NCBI GenBank assembly: GCA_949358305.1
Contig: OX442314.1
Location: forward strand, 806,001 to 870,000
Direction: 5' to 3'
DNA length: 64,000 nucleotides
DNA from: Strigamia acuminata
Lineage: Eukaryota; Arthropoda; Chilopoda; Geophilomorpha; Linotaeniidae
Positions 10,501 to 19,793 of the stretch are shown here, piece by piece. The notes below the pieces were generated by a model. The model searched no databases. It saw nothing but the letters and a program-made list of their open reading frames with translations, and was not told the origin of the DNA. The first letter of the stretch is position 1, and each line of letters opens with the position of its first letter. The position numbers were made by a program, and so were the translations under genes.

Positions 10501-12607
10501 CACGTGTGTTGGCGACACGCTCAACTCTGGCGACGATTTCTTTGAAGCACGAGAAGACTTGAGATTTTTGTGCTAAGGGGGTGATCCAGGTATATCTGGT
10601 TGCATCGTCAATGACGGTGAGAACAAAACGAGCACCACCAAATGAAGGAACCGGATACGGCCCCCAGACATCCATATGTAAGAGGTCAAGAGGCTTGGTG
10701 GTGGAAGGATGAGGATCCGGCTTATGAGAAGCCCTAGTAGACTTTGCAATCCGGCAGTCATTGCATGCTAATTCCTGCGACACTTCCGCCGGTTCAAGTC
10801 CGTAAACCTGGTCATTATTGGCTAACAACCGCATAGCGTTGGTATGAAGATGTCCAAGGCGGCTATGCCATAAACCGGTTGCATCCTTGACAGAAGCAGG
10901 ATTGGCTTGGACTTTCTTTGGTAATTGGGCAGGGTTAGGAACAATCTTCTTTTGTGATTGAGAAGGATTGCTTACGGATTGGACGACAGGAGGAGGTGTA
11001 ATAGGCAAAGGGCTGCTTGGGATGTATTGGATGACATCAGCATAGGACGGGGTTGGAGAGTTGTTGAGGACAGGCAAGGATTGTGAGACAGGATTGGTGG
11101 CAACCGGAATTGACATCGGGGCCTCCGTCGCAGGTAATGGCAACATTTGAATCCTAAAATCCGTAATATACTGTTGCTGTGACTTCTGTTTCTTCGGCTT
11201 CGGAATCTTCACGAAGTCCTCTTCCGTCGTAACGAATGTTTGTACGGGTGATTGTTGAACAATCGGTGAAGTCGTAACGGCAACGGTCGGATTAATACAC
11301 AACCCATCCACATAGTAGAGTCCTCCCTTTTCCTTTGCTCGTAAAATAGCATTTGTAATATCCGTTTGATAGACGTTGATTTCTCCGTTAAAAATATGGA
11401 TGTGGTGTCGGGTCTTATCAATTTTGGACACTGAAATTAGATTCGCCTCAAAATTGGGTGCATAAAGCACATTCGTTAACGTCACATTGCAATGAGAATT
11501 GTCCACGCGTGTTTGTAACGCAACGGTTCCTCTGCCGGTCACCTGTGATTTTCCCTGTCCCAATTCGATGTCAAATGGGACAATGTTCATGAACTCGGAA
11601 AACCACGACCTCACGTGGGAGACGTGGTCTGTGGCGCCGCAATCAACTATCCATTCGTTGGACTGCATCAGGTGGGCGACAGGACGTTCAACAATCTGTG
11701 GGGCATTGACGAAAAATACCGCGTTGCGAACCGGATGGGAACTTCCTCTTGGGCGATTGTCCTCGGGTTTGGAGGCCGAGTTCTTGCCACGCTTCTTGCT
11801 TTTGCTGCGAGAACGTTGGAATGTTGCCGTTGGTTGTTGATTCCGGTCGTCACGCTTCGGGTATGGGCACTTGTTAGCGTAGTGACCCATCTCTTGACAG
11901 TTGAAACATTTAACCTGCGATAATGGACGGCGCGGACGTGAACCTTGACGAGATTGCTGCTGGTTCTGGGCAGATGCGTGAGCCGATGATGAAACATTGT
12001 GTAAACCCACTGATTTGAGACGAAGATATTCAGATATCAATTGTTCAGCCACTTTGTTCGGTGTGAAGTTCGCTTCAGGCCAGTTGTAAATGGCAAATGT
12101 GGCCTGCGCATATTCCGAAGGTAGGCGATTCAAGTATTGGTAAGCATGATGCTTATCCGATACTTCCTCTTTCATGTCCCTGAGTTGGCGTACGTGGAGA
12201 TCGACGCGACTGACGAAATCGACCATGTCTTCATTCGGTTGAAGATGTAGGCCTAAAAATTGCCATCTCATGGCTGCTTGACGAGCCAGGGAACTAGGAG
12301 CGAAAATCTTAGTGAGGATGTCCCATGCCTGTTTCGGAGTGTTGGCATTGTCCAATGTCGAGCGTTTTGCCTCGCTTACGTGACAATATATGTGCCCTAA
12401 CGCCTTATCCTTTTTCATCATGAATTTTTCGGTCTCTTTGGGTGTCAATGTCAATAAATACTCGGCTTCTTTTTCTTCCGTTACATGCCTCCAAAGCCCC
12501 TCGGACTTTAGAAGCATGCACATTGCACGACGCCATGATTCATAATTGTTTATGCCCAACATCGGGCATTTTCCAACCGTTGGCTCCACGTAAGGTGATT
12601 TCTGCAT
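7562..12607 (-). CDS. copia Gag-Pol polyprotein
   Basis: One ORF of 1681 residues encodes Gag, protease, integrase, RT and RNase H in the copia order. I start it at the ATG at 12607-12605; the frame stays open 38 codons further upstream but only with a non-ATG start. Landmarks, numbered from that ATG: a UBN2-type Gag region in the first 230 residues, a CCHC knuckle at 234-247 (CFNCQEMGHYANKC), protease Asp at about 322 in DCGATDH, a GAG-preintegrase HxGH-type motif near 580, integrase acids D646, D709 and E745 (DD35E spacing), RT with YVDD at 1369-1372, and RNase H near 1520-1675 ending in ADIFTKWL. An Asp-rich linker lies near 925-940. No stop or frameshift is present, so it should be translatable. 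It serves the replication and integration of its own element. Confidence 0.95.
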   Translation of the reverse strand: MQKSPYVEPTVGKCPMLGINNYESWRRAMCMLLKSEGLWRHVTEEKEAEYLLTLTPKETEKFMMKKDKALGHIYCHVSEAKRSTLDNANTPKQAWDILTKIFAPSSLARQAAMRWQFLGLHLQPNEDMVDFVSRVDLHVRQLRDMKEEVSDKHHAYQYLNRLPSEYAQATFAIYNWPEANFTPNKVAEQLISEYLRLKSVGLHNVSSSAHASAQNQQQSRQGSRPRRPLSQVKCFNCQEMGHYANKCPYPKRDDRNQQPTATFQRSRSKSKKRGKNSASKPEDNRPRGSSHPVRNAVFFVNAPQIVERPVAHLMQSNEWIVDCGATDHVSHVRSWFSEFMNIVPFDIELGQGKSQVTGRGTVALQTRVDNSHCNVTLTNVLYAPNFEANLISVSKIDKTRHHIHIFNGEINVYQTDITNAILRAKEKGGLYYVDGLCINPTVAVTTSPIVQQSPVQTFVTTEEDFVKIPKPKKQKSQQQYITDFRIQMLPLPATEAPMSIPVATNPVSQSLPVLNNSPTPSYADVIQYIPSSPLPITPPPVVQSVSNPSQSQKKIVPNPAQLPKKVQANPASVKDATGLWHSRLGHLHTNAMRLLANNDQVYGLEPAEVSQELACNDCRIAKSTRASHKPDPHPSTTKPLDLLHMDVWGPYPVPSFGGARFVLTVIDDATRYTWITPLAQKSQVFSCFKEIVARVERVANTRVKAIRTDRGGEFLSNEFQQYLKDKGIQGQRTNPSSPQMNGTAERINRTMADHIRAVQEETKLPAALWAEIAVNFAYIKNRSPHSRLNNQVPYILWRQRALSLRHLRKIGSKCWVHFTAPGRRKLDPRAWEGFLVGYATGTRGYRVWNPLDNSVTESIHVRIDEHQSYKKTLRNQNGNHYPIYEEPDVGQQPRVTFDDSVQYLDWPKNDSDEDSSNASDENGDNPDDDDDDDDDEDGDGNVSRSISIPLVHLSPLGTPERQLLEACALALPGSATLGHSATYPIFFQEEQDTDEDIDQIDDDAIRSYAAESQQFDSPNISSAPASSPELSQLSPPGSPNRFITLRRRHGGDILQHTMPILGQGAMSPLPTGSTSVPAHGNKTSFMWRYVGGDTVFRRWVREEHLRKDQRPGTIDADVYYFPQPGTRLRSRNDIAAFCQVNDLPYDPELFFFGVMEHSLPLVPPARHAAHLCRTEPSSYSDITTLPDAPKWREAVDEELGIFKERQIYQEVPKPPNTTVLGCKWIFKLKTDLSGEITRYRARLVAQGFRQTIGVGYDEVFSPVVNFVLIRLFFCLLVVLRGWKDAHLDVKSAYLYGDLKHKVYMRIPAGATCSNPGNVWLLVKSFYGLHQSGREWYEKLDGTLRALGFRKMPACNCVYIYGNCAVMLVYVDDIVFFYASDTVLTRIIRLISSKFDIVNLGPITKLLGVEFIRDAGRTFITQRGYITKLVKKFEVSINRLVKVPVTPGTTLVKGSTDNLPDFPYRSLIGSLLFLASRTRPDILFSVISLSQFNTCYDKTHIRALTQVLQYVANTVDYRIELSNCNSSQLWAFTDASWASDHATSLSFGGYINFIGNVPIGWSCRKQSTVACSTMEAEFLSLVECVKESFWLDHIYTEFPVLNRQSRPMIYSDALSAIQFTENDVENSKTKHIRVKYHWLREWYKAGCFDLHKVSGEQNIADIFTKWLGSERLKSLIDKIFRH

Positions 12608-13656
12608 CTCGACGCGGAAAATGGCGTGGAAAGAGAAGATTTCGCACACCACGCAAATACGAAGGCTTTGAGAGTGATATAGGCGTCGTCGGCGAATATT
12701 CGAAGCACTGCACTGGCACAAACACTAATCGAAGCACTTTCGAAGCGGAAAACCACGAATTGGGAGCCGATGCTACAATCGGCTGATAACCTAGAGTAAG
12801 TGTCCCCCTAGTGTCCTTTGAGATCTCCTGGGATCGCGGGAATACTAGGTGGCGCAGGGCTCAGCCTTACTCTAGAATACAACAATAGCTTGGACAGACT
12901 TGTCCGAAGGGCTATTGCGATTCTAATAATGACCCAACCAAAATACCCACTTAAATCTAACAAAGTGTATTGCGACAAGAAGGAGAAATAGGTGAATCTG
13001 CCGCGGTTGCGACCTCGTGCAAATGAAGGCACGGCGCGGTTTTTCTCGAAAAAACCGGAGAAAAAACGCAATTTGGATTCGAAAATCCAAATTCTTCTCA
13101 TTAAATGAGGCTCTTCACAAAAATGTGTCGAAAATAAACAAATCGTCGTAAATTCGTCGATACTATATACACGCCGGGGTGTATATAGCGAGAAACGTCT
13201 CATTTCCGTCGAGAAATCGTCGAAAAATCGTCGAAAAATAAAATCGACGCGAAAATCTGAAAATATAAAGAAAATTCGCCTCGAAAACCGCGAGACCGCG
13301 CGAATTCGGACAAAATTAGACGTGGAATCGTGTGGTGGACAACCCTGGCTGTCTCCAAACGTCGGTGACACGTCGTCAATTCGAAAAATCGACGAAAAAC
13401 TGAAAAAGACGAAAATTCGCCTAAAAATTCGCGAGATCGCGCAATTTTTGGCGAAAATAAACGTGAAAACGTATAGTGGACAACACTAGTCGTGTCCAAA
13501 CGTCGGCGATACGTCGTCGATACGAAAATAGGCCCGAGCGTCGATGGATTCTGCAAAAACACAAATCGCCGCAAAAATTCGCGAAATTCGCGAAAATTTT
13601 CGGCGATAAAAGGAAAAATGGTTATGCAAACAAGCCAACCATCCTCTGCTACCAAT
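12608..13656 (-). other. copia 5' leader with partial 141-base repeat
   Basis: The untranslated leader between 5' LTR and Gag start is about 1.05 kb. It contains two diverged copies of a segment with period 141: 'gtggacaac...gtccaaacgtcgg' recurs at about 13335-13385 and 13476-13526, embedded in CG-rich 'cgaaaaatcg' simple sequence. No protein is convincingly encoded here. Confidence 0.6.
13637..13654 (-). other. primer-binding site for initiator tRNA-Met
   Basis: On the minus strand the 18 bases TGGTAGCAGAGGATGGTT directly follow the 5' LTR. They are complementary to the 3' end of animal initiator methionine tRNA including CCA, as I recall that sequence. Full 3'-end priming is used here rather than the internal half-tRNA priming known from Drosophila copia. 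Confidence 0.85.
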
Positions 13657-14175
13657 TGAACGTTTGGAGCAGAGGGAAGTAGCGCAAATTCGACGTGTGT
13701 CGAGTGTGGAAGCGTAATTCGGGCGCCGTGTCGCCGACACGGACGTAATAGCGACGTTGTCGCGAACGAGACGAGTGCGCGCGGCCAAATACCGCTTATG
13801 TGCGCCCAAAAAGCACAGAAGGTGCTCTAAATTAAAGTGAAATACTCTAAAAACATAAACATTTAATGGAAATAATAAATATCTTACAAATAGAGTCCTT
13901 TTCTAATGTTGAAAAGCAATGAGAGCACATATTCATGTGCGCGTCCATCTTGGATGGGGAAAAAACATAAGCAACGACACCTTGTGTCGGAATTATGCAT
14001 TACATAAAAATATAGCTAGGGAATGCATGATGCTTCATGCTTAAATGCATAAAGCAAACATAATACCAAAGTAAATAAACATGTGAATTAATACATCGAG
14101 ATAATTAAACTAAACAATCAAAATGTGATTCTATATCACATCGACATAAAACATTTGGGTTTCTCAAAACCAACA
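13655..14175 (-). repeat. 5' LTR of the copia element
   Basis: Same sequence as 6825-7345 by direct reading. On the minus strand it runs from TGTTGG (14175) to CGTTCA (13657) or CGTTCAAT (13655), and it is followed by the tRNA primer site. Confidence 0.93.
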
Positions 14176-16404
14176 GATTCACCATGCGGCAACTGCCTCG
14201 GCATGGGGCTGGTGCATTTTTCCATCCCCAGGCAGAGGTGGTATGCGCGCCACTCGCAGCGACCGGGCGGCGACCGGAGTCGCGCCCGTTCGATGGTGTC
14301 GTGGATGAGCGTCGACTCGTGGGAGAGGCGGACGCAGGACCTGTTGCGACATGGGCATGCCCTCCTACCACGTGGTTTGACGGTGGAAGCTGTCAGAGCG
14401 CGGGACGGGCAGCCTGGTCCATCGGGTCCTGCTCCTTCGGCGCCAAGGGTTCAGGCGGGGCGGGCGGCTTCGGCAGAGGCCCCAGCCCAGCCGAACCCAA
14501 AGCGCCAGAAGCAAGAGCCAGCGCCGTCGAAGTGGACGGAAGAGATGACCGCACGGCTAGAGACCTCGTTGGCGGAGTGGCGGGCGTCCTACCCGCGCGC
14601 TACTGCGGTTCAGATCGAGTCCGCAGGGAAGCTGCTGCCTCGTCGTATCAAGGACAATGCGAGGAAGGCGCGGTCCGCCGAGGCGGCGAGGCAGGCGGTG
14701 GCCGAGGCTGAGGCTGCTGCTGTAGCACCGGTCGCGCGACAGTCGTGTGGATCCGGTGCCGTCGAGCCAGAAGTTGTGGCCATTCCTATGGTTGTCGTCC
14801 TACCCGTGGTTGACAACGCATCGGAGCTCGTGCAACAACCGGAAGTGTTAAGGGACGAGGTACAGGCTGATTCAGCAGTGTCCCTCGCTCTGGACCTTCC
14901 CGGAGCGTCGGGCGAGCAGGTGGTCGAGATGCCCACGGAGGAAGCCGGCTGTAGTGAGCAGGCAATCGCTTGCGCTTCACTCGCACTCGGAATTCCCGTG
15001 GCGCAGTTCGACGGGACGGGAGGACTGCCCCATCGCACTTGGGGTAGCCTCATGAATCTCGCGGGACGGTCGGAGCCATCTACCCCGCGGGAAGAGTGTA
15101 TTGTTTCCCAGAGGCAGGACGGCGCTTGCGCCGAACTACCGATGGTGCAATCCCTGATGCCAACGCCAGACGACAAGATGATGGAGTTGTCTGTTTCGGA
15201 GGACGATGTGCTGCAATTGTCGGTGCTGGAGGGTTTGTCCCTCGAAGCACAGCTGTTGCGGTGCGGCGACCCCGAGATGGTCAATGCAGGAGTAGGAGCT
15301 GCCGGAGGAGGCGAAGGACCTTCCCAGGAACCACACCCCTCTGGACAGCACGAAGGAGCGGAGTTCTTGGAACCCGTCGAGGGCCAGGTTCCGCTCGAGG
15401 TCGCCGACCTACCGCCTGGTGCTCCGGTGGTCTGCACGGCACTTGTGCTGTTGGCGATCCCACGCCTCAAGCATGCGAACGCTCAGGTGGTGGCGCTCTG
15501 GGTCGCCGAAGCTAAGCGGTGGGGGGAACTCCACCTGCGCTTTGTGGACGCGGCCGGGAGCGACATCAGGACGACCAGAGCTATCGCCCTGATCCGACAG
15601 AGGATGTGGATAATCCTCAACATCCCCCCTGTCGCATCGGCCGCAGCGAGGAGAATCAGGTGGTTCGAGACGGTGCGCATCGTCGCGTGGGCGGTGGGCA
15701 CTGCCATGAACGCATGGTACCTCCACCTACCATCCCCGTTCGTGGTCCAAAGTTGGACGCTGGAGCAGACGGTGGGGGCGGACCATGCGGATTTCGACCC
15801 GGCGATCTGCCGTGGCTACGTGGAGACGTTGGCCGGGCTCCCGAGGTTGACCAATAACTACGGTCACCAACGGATGTTCGTACCGGCGTCCCACGAGCCT
15901 GTACCTATCGTGATGCCACCAGAGTTGGCGGCGCACTCACCGCCACCCCCGCCTACGTACGAAGAAGTGATAATGACGCGGGTGCACAGGCGGAAGGGCT
16001 ACCCCGACCAATTTAGCCCCGACGTCTGGGATCCGATCGAGGCGACGCAAGATGCTCGCAAGCAGAAGGGGAAGGGGAAGAAGTCCCGCACTGCTCAAAC
16101 CGTGGCAGCATCGAGAGAAGAAGCGGCGGCACGACGCGCCTTGGCCTCAGTCAAGACGACGACAACGGAGGAGGTGCCTCAGCTACCCCCCCAGTCGGCG
16201 TCAACTGCGGCGGGAGCGGCAGAGGCGGTGGAAGCAGAGAGCAGGCAACTAATGCCTCCCCCACCGTCGATACGGTCTGTACTGGAGGCGGCGAGAACTT
16301 CGCCAGCCCCAGCAGGACCCGCAGCGGTTGCAACCGAGTCTGAGGAGGAGCCGCAAGACCCCTCTCAGCCGCAACCACCGTCCAACGACAAGCCGGAGCC
16401 GTGA
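14176..16404 (+). CDS. 3' part of zinc-binding, PPxY-containing ORF
   Basis: The open frame continues from the end of the copia LTR to TGA at 16402-16404, about 742 codons; the ATG-like start inside the LTR is accidental. It opens with CGNC, the second half of a CxxC/CxxC knuckle whose first half lies at 6774-6785. Then come Arg-rich, Ala/Pro-rich low-complexity sequence, a basic KRQK patch and a predicted helical region near 15430-15860. A proline run carries PPPTYEEV, a PPxY-type late or WW-binding motif, near 15945-15970, followed by a Lys-rich patch and a Pro/Glu-rich tail. Base composition is GC-rich compared with the flanks. I do not recognise the family. The PPxY motif and the polypurine tract plus LTR downstream suggest a Gag-like or accessory protein of an LTR element, but no pol follows it. 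Confidence 0.65.
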   Translation, partial: DSPCGNCLGMGLVHFSIPRQRWYARHSQRPGGDRSRARSMVSWMSVDSWERRTQDLLRHGHALLPRGLTVEAVRARDGQPGPSGPAPSAPRVQAGRAASAEAPAQPNPKRQKQEPAPSKWTEEMTARLETSLAEWRASYPRATAVQIESAGKLLPRRIKDNARKARSAEAARQAVAEAEAAAVAPVARQSCGSGAVEPEVVAIPMVVVLPVVDNASELVQQPEVLRDEVQADSAVSLALDLPGASGEQVVEMPTEEAGCSEQAIACASLALGIPVAQFDGTGGLPHRTWGSLMNLAGRSEPSTPREECIVSQRQDGACAELPMVQSLMPTPDDKMMELSVSEDDVLQLSVLEGLSLEAQLLRCGDPEMVNAGVGAAGGGEGPSQEPHPSGQHEGAEFLEPVEGQVPLEVADLPPGAPVVCTALVLLAIPRLKHANAQVVALWVAEAKRWGELHLRFVDAAGSDIRTTRAIALIRQRMWIILNIPPVASAAARRIRWFETVRIVAWAVGTAMNAWYLHLPSPFVVQSWTLEQTVGADHADFDPAICRGYVETLAGLPRLTNNYGHQRMFVPASHEPVPIVMPPELAAHSPPPPPTYEEVIMTRVHRRKGYPDQFSPDVWDPIEATQDARKQKGKGKKSRTAQTVAASREEAAARRALASVKTTTTEEVPQLPPQSASTAAGAAEAVEAESRQLMPPPPSIRSVLEAARTSPAPAGPAAVATESEEEPQDPSQPQPPSNDKPEP

Positions 16405-17092
16405 AAAGCCTCGACTGTCGTCCTTGGACGCGAATTGTACAAACGACGGACCTCTGGTCCCGATAATATTTTTTCCCAACAGCATGCCGTGAGATGCCTG
16501 TCCCGGGACATGTACGCCGAGCCGGAAGCGAATGACGAGACGGAGACGCCACGCCACAAGCCCACGTGCCCGACGGATACCGGAGTTTTCCCGTTCCATC
16601 GGTGGACCTCCCGACTGTGGATCTTGGTCAGGTCCCGGTCGTTGTATATATATTATTTCTTTTTTTTTCTTTTTTATCATTTTAATGTTTGTTTAACGTA
16701 TAGCTTTAGTTCAATTATTTTATGAGAGGCTTGACCAACCTCTCCCATCCTTGTTTTGTTTACCGTATTTATTTTTCGTTTTTTTTTTTGATTTTTTTTG
16801 TTTATTTACGATTTCGTCCCGGGCTTGTTACGTTCAGGCCCGGTGAATTATTGTTTACATTGTATTACATCAATAGTTTGTTTTGTTTTCGGCCAGTCTA
16901 GGGCGAGGTGGTTCCTGTCGCCCAATGCTGCTAACATCGTTGACCGACGGTGCGGTGGTTTTCGGTCCACCAGCACCGAAGGTCGGCACCGGTAGCCCGA
17001 CAAGTTGTGGTCTTCGGCTGACTTCGTTGTTGTGTCTGCCTCGGCTTGCGTGTCCCCGTCGGTGTTGTGTGTGGCCCCTTAGACCTACCTTT
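16405..17092 (+). other. 3' non-coding tail of the zinc-binding ORF
   Basis: T-rich sequence (16640-16870), then a GC-rich stretch with several short inverted repeats around 16905-17010 built on 'ggtcggc/gccgacc'-type words. No ORF with recognisable homology is present. It leads directly to a polypurine tract, as expected for the 3' untranslated region of an LTR element. Confidence 0.45.
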
Positions 17093-17106
17093 TCGTGGGG
17101 GGGGAG
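17093..17106 (+). other. polypurine tract
   Basis: A run of eight G preceded by TCGT and followed by AGA lies directly before TGTGACC, the start of the probable LTR. Position and composition fit a plus-strand primer. Confidence 0.6.
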
Positions 17107-17676
17107 ATGTGACCGCCAGGCCACCTAGGTGACCTGCGGCACTGCCACACACCACCGTGCGGCCCCAAAGGTCAACCCCTACGAGGGTAGTTGACCTAGC
17201 CCGGGGAGGAGGGAGTAGAGTAGTGTGGTGAGGAGGGAGTGTTGTGAGAGAGTTGAGTGTGGGACACGGCCTGAGAAGGACATGCCTGCAGCAGCTCCCC
17301 GAGAGGAGAAGGTGTTCATCTGGGAGGGACAAGCAGTGTCCCGGTTTGACTCTGTACTCCTCACCATTCACCACGATGATACTCAGTACGACGGTTCCCA
17401 CCGTTGTGCAGCCTCCATGAGTGGACGCGTGGGTCGTAGGTGAGTACGACACGAATGTTAAGTCGAACCGACCACGCCACGCATTGGGTTCCCACCCAGT
17501 GCGCGGCGGGTCGGTTGCCGGTGCGGTGTGCCTTCGTGGCACCTCTGCAGCGGGTGACGGGTTTCCCCATACCCCTAGACAACGCAATAAAGGCCAACCA
17601 ACCAATATTGTGGGAAGTCTCCGTCATTTACGTGAAGTATGCGTCCCTACCAAGTGTTCTCAGTCCCCTGACTACA
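17107..17676 (+). repeat. probable LTR (3' end of an LTR element)
   Basis: It begins TGTGACCGCC right after the polypurine tract, contains AATAAA at about 17586, and plausibly ends CCTGACTACA at 17676, giving TG...CA ends. The next bases belong to an RBR-ligase exon. No matching 5' LTR is visible in the window, so the right border and the assignment rest on signals alone. The same + orientation as the gypsy-type pol at 1448-4354 and the zinc-binding ORF would allow all three to be parts of one element. Confidence 0.5.
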
Positions 17677-18562
17677 CTGGAAGAGACCATAGCAGTCACA
17701 AGATCTTTCGCTGCTTGAACCCTGAGTGTCTCAAAGTGACGTGCAGGTGACTTAAAGAGAAAATATGAATAAATAAAATGCTAATTTCTAATTGTTCATT
17801 TTGTAAATGAAGATCGTGCAAGCAGCCGAACCACCTCCCGCTGGGCTGCGACGAGCAGAAATCCGAAGTGCAGTTCCGCACGTACGTCGAGGACCAGATG
17901 ACGGACGCGTTACTACGCACGTGTCCCGGCTGCAAACGCCGTATCATCAAAGAGTACGGCTGCAACTCGATGATGTGCACGTGCGGCACACACTTTTGCT
18001 AACGTGTGTCGCAAGACCGTCAGGGACTACACGCATTTCGACAACGGAAGGTGAGTTAATGATTGATGAGTCACAAAAGTGAATCAATCTCATTTGAATT
18101 ATCAGGTGCCCTCTATTCTCCAACGACGACGAACTGCATCGGCTGGAGGTGCAGGAAGGCGCCAAGAAGGCGAAACAAGACTACCTAGAGACGCACCCAG
18201 AAGCGCACGCTTCGGAGCTGAGGCACGACCCGGCCCAAACGCCGTTCGCGGCCGTGCAGAGGCAGCAGCAGCTGTACGCGCACGGCGCCATGCCCAGGCT
18301 GAACGAGCAAGGCCAGATCGTCTTCCAGGAACCCCGACCTTACGCCAACCAGCAGCAGCGTGCGCAAGGGGCCCTGCCATTCAACTTGCCTTGGCCCTTT
18401 AATTTTGGGCGCCCTGCGCCGAGGCCCCCGCCGGTAGAACCTGCGCCGAGACTTATTCCGCTAGTAGAACCTGCGCCAGACCCCGATCTTTTTGGACTAC
18501 CTGCGCCAATCCCCGATCCTGCGCAGAGGCGTCGTCGTCGTCGTATTCGTCCTTTTTATTAA
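17677..18562 (+). pseudogene. RNF216-like RBR E3 ligase, C-terminal exons, frameshifted
   Basis: Three exons are readable: up to 17746, 17813-18050 and 18106-18562, with introns 17747-17812 and 18051-18105 having GT-AG borders and matching phase. They encode the end of an IBR domain (FRCLNPECLKVTC, then HLPLGCDE) and the second RING, CPGC...GCNSMMCTCGTHFC. Then comes the Cys pair typical of RNF216/Triad3 (VCRKTVRDYTHFDNG...CPLFS), a charged helix and a proline-rich tail rich in EPAP motifs. Triad3-type enzymes transfer ubiquitin through a RING2 cysteine. After THFC an extra A at 18001/18002 shifts the frame and makes TAA; removing one base would restore the family sequence. The 5' exons are missing, replaced by an LTR that ends in the first exon. 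A sequencing error at the frameshift cannot be excluded, but the 5' loss makes this a broken copy. Confidence 0.82.
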
Positions 18563-19116
18563 TTTTCCTCTTTGCCATCAAAGGACGTCGTTGTCGCTGA
18601 ACGGAATTGAACAAAAAGCAATAATTAATTATTATTTTTTATTGTTCTTTGCAATTGATTGGTCTTCGTGCATACTTGTATGGATATAAAGAAAATCATT
18701 TTCTTATTTGTTTTTATTTGTTTTTCTATCTTTATAAAATTTACGAAATTGTTTCAGGAATTGTCGAGAATTCCTCCATTTTTCTATCAGTTCGGAGGAC
18801 AATCCGCTGGTTGCAGTTGAATTCATTCTTCTGCTTATTTGGATCGGACGAAACGAAAATGATTTTAAATGAAAAATCGAAAACGTCCCCTCGAAACTTC
18901 TCTGCAGCGCACAAGGAATATTAAAATGCGGGATGCTGCGCAAGACACTTCTAACGTGTCTTACCAGGCGAAGAAAATGACATTCTAGAGACATTTGATC
19001 GTAATTATTTATTGCCACACTTCACAAGTATCAAAGCAAATTAAATTTTTTAATTTGCATCTAAAGAGTAACTTTGATCGTAAACACGTTTCAAGAACTG
19101 CATCCGGATTTCGTAG
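18563..19116. other. intergenic, AT-rich
   Basis: No gene is seen. The stretch 18800-18930 shares words with 44440-44520 ('ttgcagttgaattca', 'cctcgaaact/ccctgaaact', 'cgcacaaggaata'), so it is probably decayed flank of the RNF216-like family. Confidence 0.4.
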
Positions 19117-19617
19117 CGTAAAAATGCCAACAAAAGGAACATCGTAATCGATCGTTTGATCGCCGAACGGCTAAAGGAACCCGAACAAGCGCCGATGAAC
19201 ATGCCGGAGGAAAACAAACAAGTTCGACGAATTGGTCAGCGATGTGGAGGTGGTGGTCAACTTTGTCCAGAACAAGATCCGGGAGGAGATTCTCGCGTAT
19301 CTGGAGGCATTCCATGAGAATCCCGACCGAAGACGCATTGTCATAGACGAGTTGCTCGGAATGAACGGGCCGGCGCGGTTTCCTGTGGCGAATGACGCCG
19401 GGAATGATGGGGCAAAGTCGACTTCGGCCGAATCGATGGCGATGGCGAAAGTCAAATCCATTTTGGAGCTCTTCCCGCACGCAGATCCCGAATATCTGCG
19501 CAATTTCGTCGAGAAATGAGCGGACGATGTAAATTACATCAACACGACGGTTTACGGGTGGATGGAGAATAACTCGTATCCAAAGTTGGCCAAAGCTAAA
19601 GAGAAATTTATAGAAAG
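19117..19617 (+). pseudogene. RNF216-like N-terminal (CUE/UBA-like) fragment, plus strand
   Basis: The segment encodes, in shifting frames, IVIDRLIAERL, then EEILAYLEAFHENP..RRIVIDELLG, then SILELFPHADPEYLR followed by VNYINTTVYGWMENNSYPKLA, and ends at a GTTTGT donor (19618). The 'ELFPDADPEYL...LLE' pattern is CUE/UBA-like, and the neighbouring RBR exons suggest it is the N-terminal region of an RNF216-like ligase. Damage seen: a frame change near 19210 and a TGA at 19517-19519 inside the CUE-like unit where the other copies have a Trp/Arg-type codon pair. It lies tail to tail with a second copy on the minus strand. Confidence 0.65.
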
Positions 19618-19793
19618 GTTTGTTAGTTATTTGCTTTATTTTATTCATTTTATGTGGTTTTTAGTATTAGGCGTATTCACTAACGCATAAACGGTCGTTT
19701 AAACCCGTTTAAAAGAGGTTTTGAACGAGATTTTCGGTTATTATTATTATTATTATTTGAGTTAGATCGACGCCACCGGTACAGTGCACTCAC

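Larger units (their letters stand above)
6825..14175 (-). mobile_element. intact Ty1/copia LTR retrotransposon, minus strand
   Basis: Full-length element of about 7.35 kb. It has two LTRs with no differences noted, a primer-binding site, a leader of about 1 kb, one uninterrupted polyprotein and a polypurine tract next to the 3' LTR. It sits head-on inside the coding frame of a zinc-binding ORF. The boundary is slightly ambiguous. With TG...CA ends the LTRs are 519 bases (6827-7345 and 13657-14175) and the flanking pentamers gatat/gattc disagree. With two more bases (ATTGAACG start) the flanks share GAT, which restores the host reading frame. All diagnostic parts are present, so the copy looks young and potentially autonomous. 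Confidence 0.95.

Noticed and set aside
11499-11997. Several overlapping ORFs within the copia region
   Set aside because: Other-frame shadows of the copia polyprotein.
14610-15470. 286-residue minus-strand ORF
   Set aside because: Shadow of the GC-rich zinc/PPxY ORF; the plus frame has the coherent motifs.
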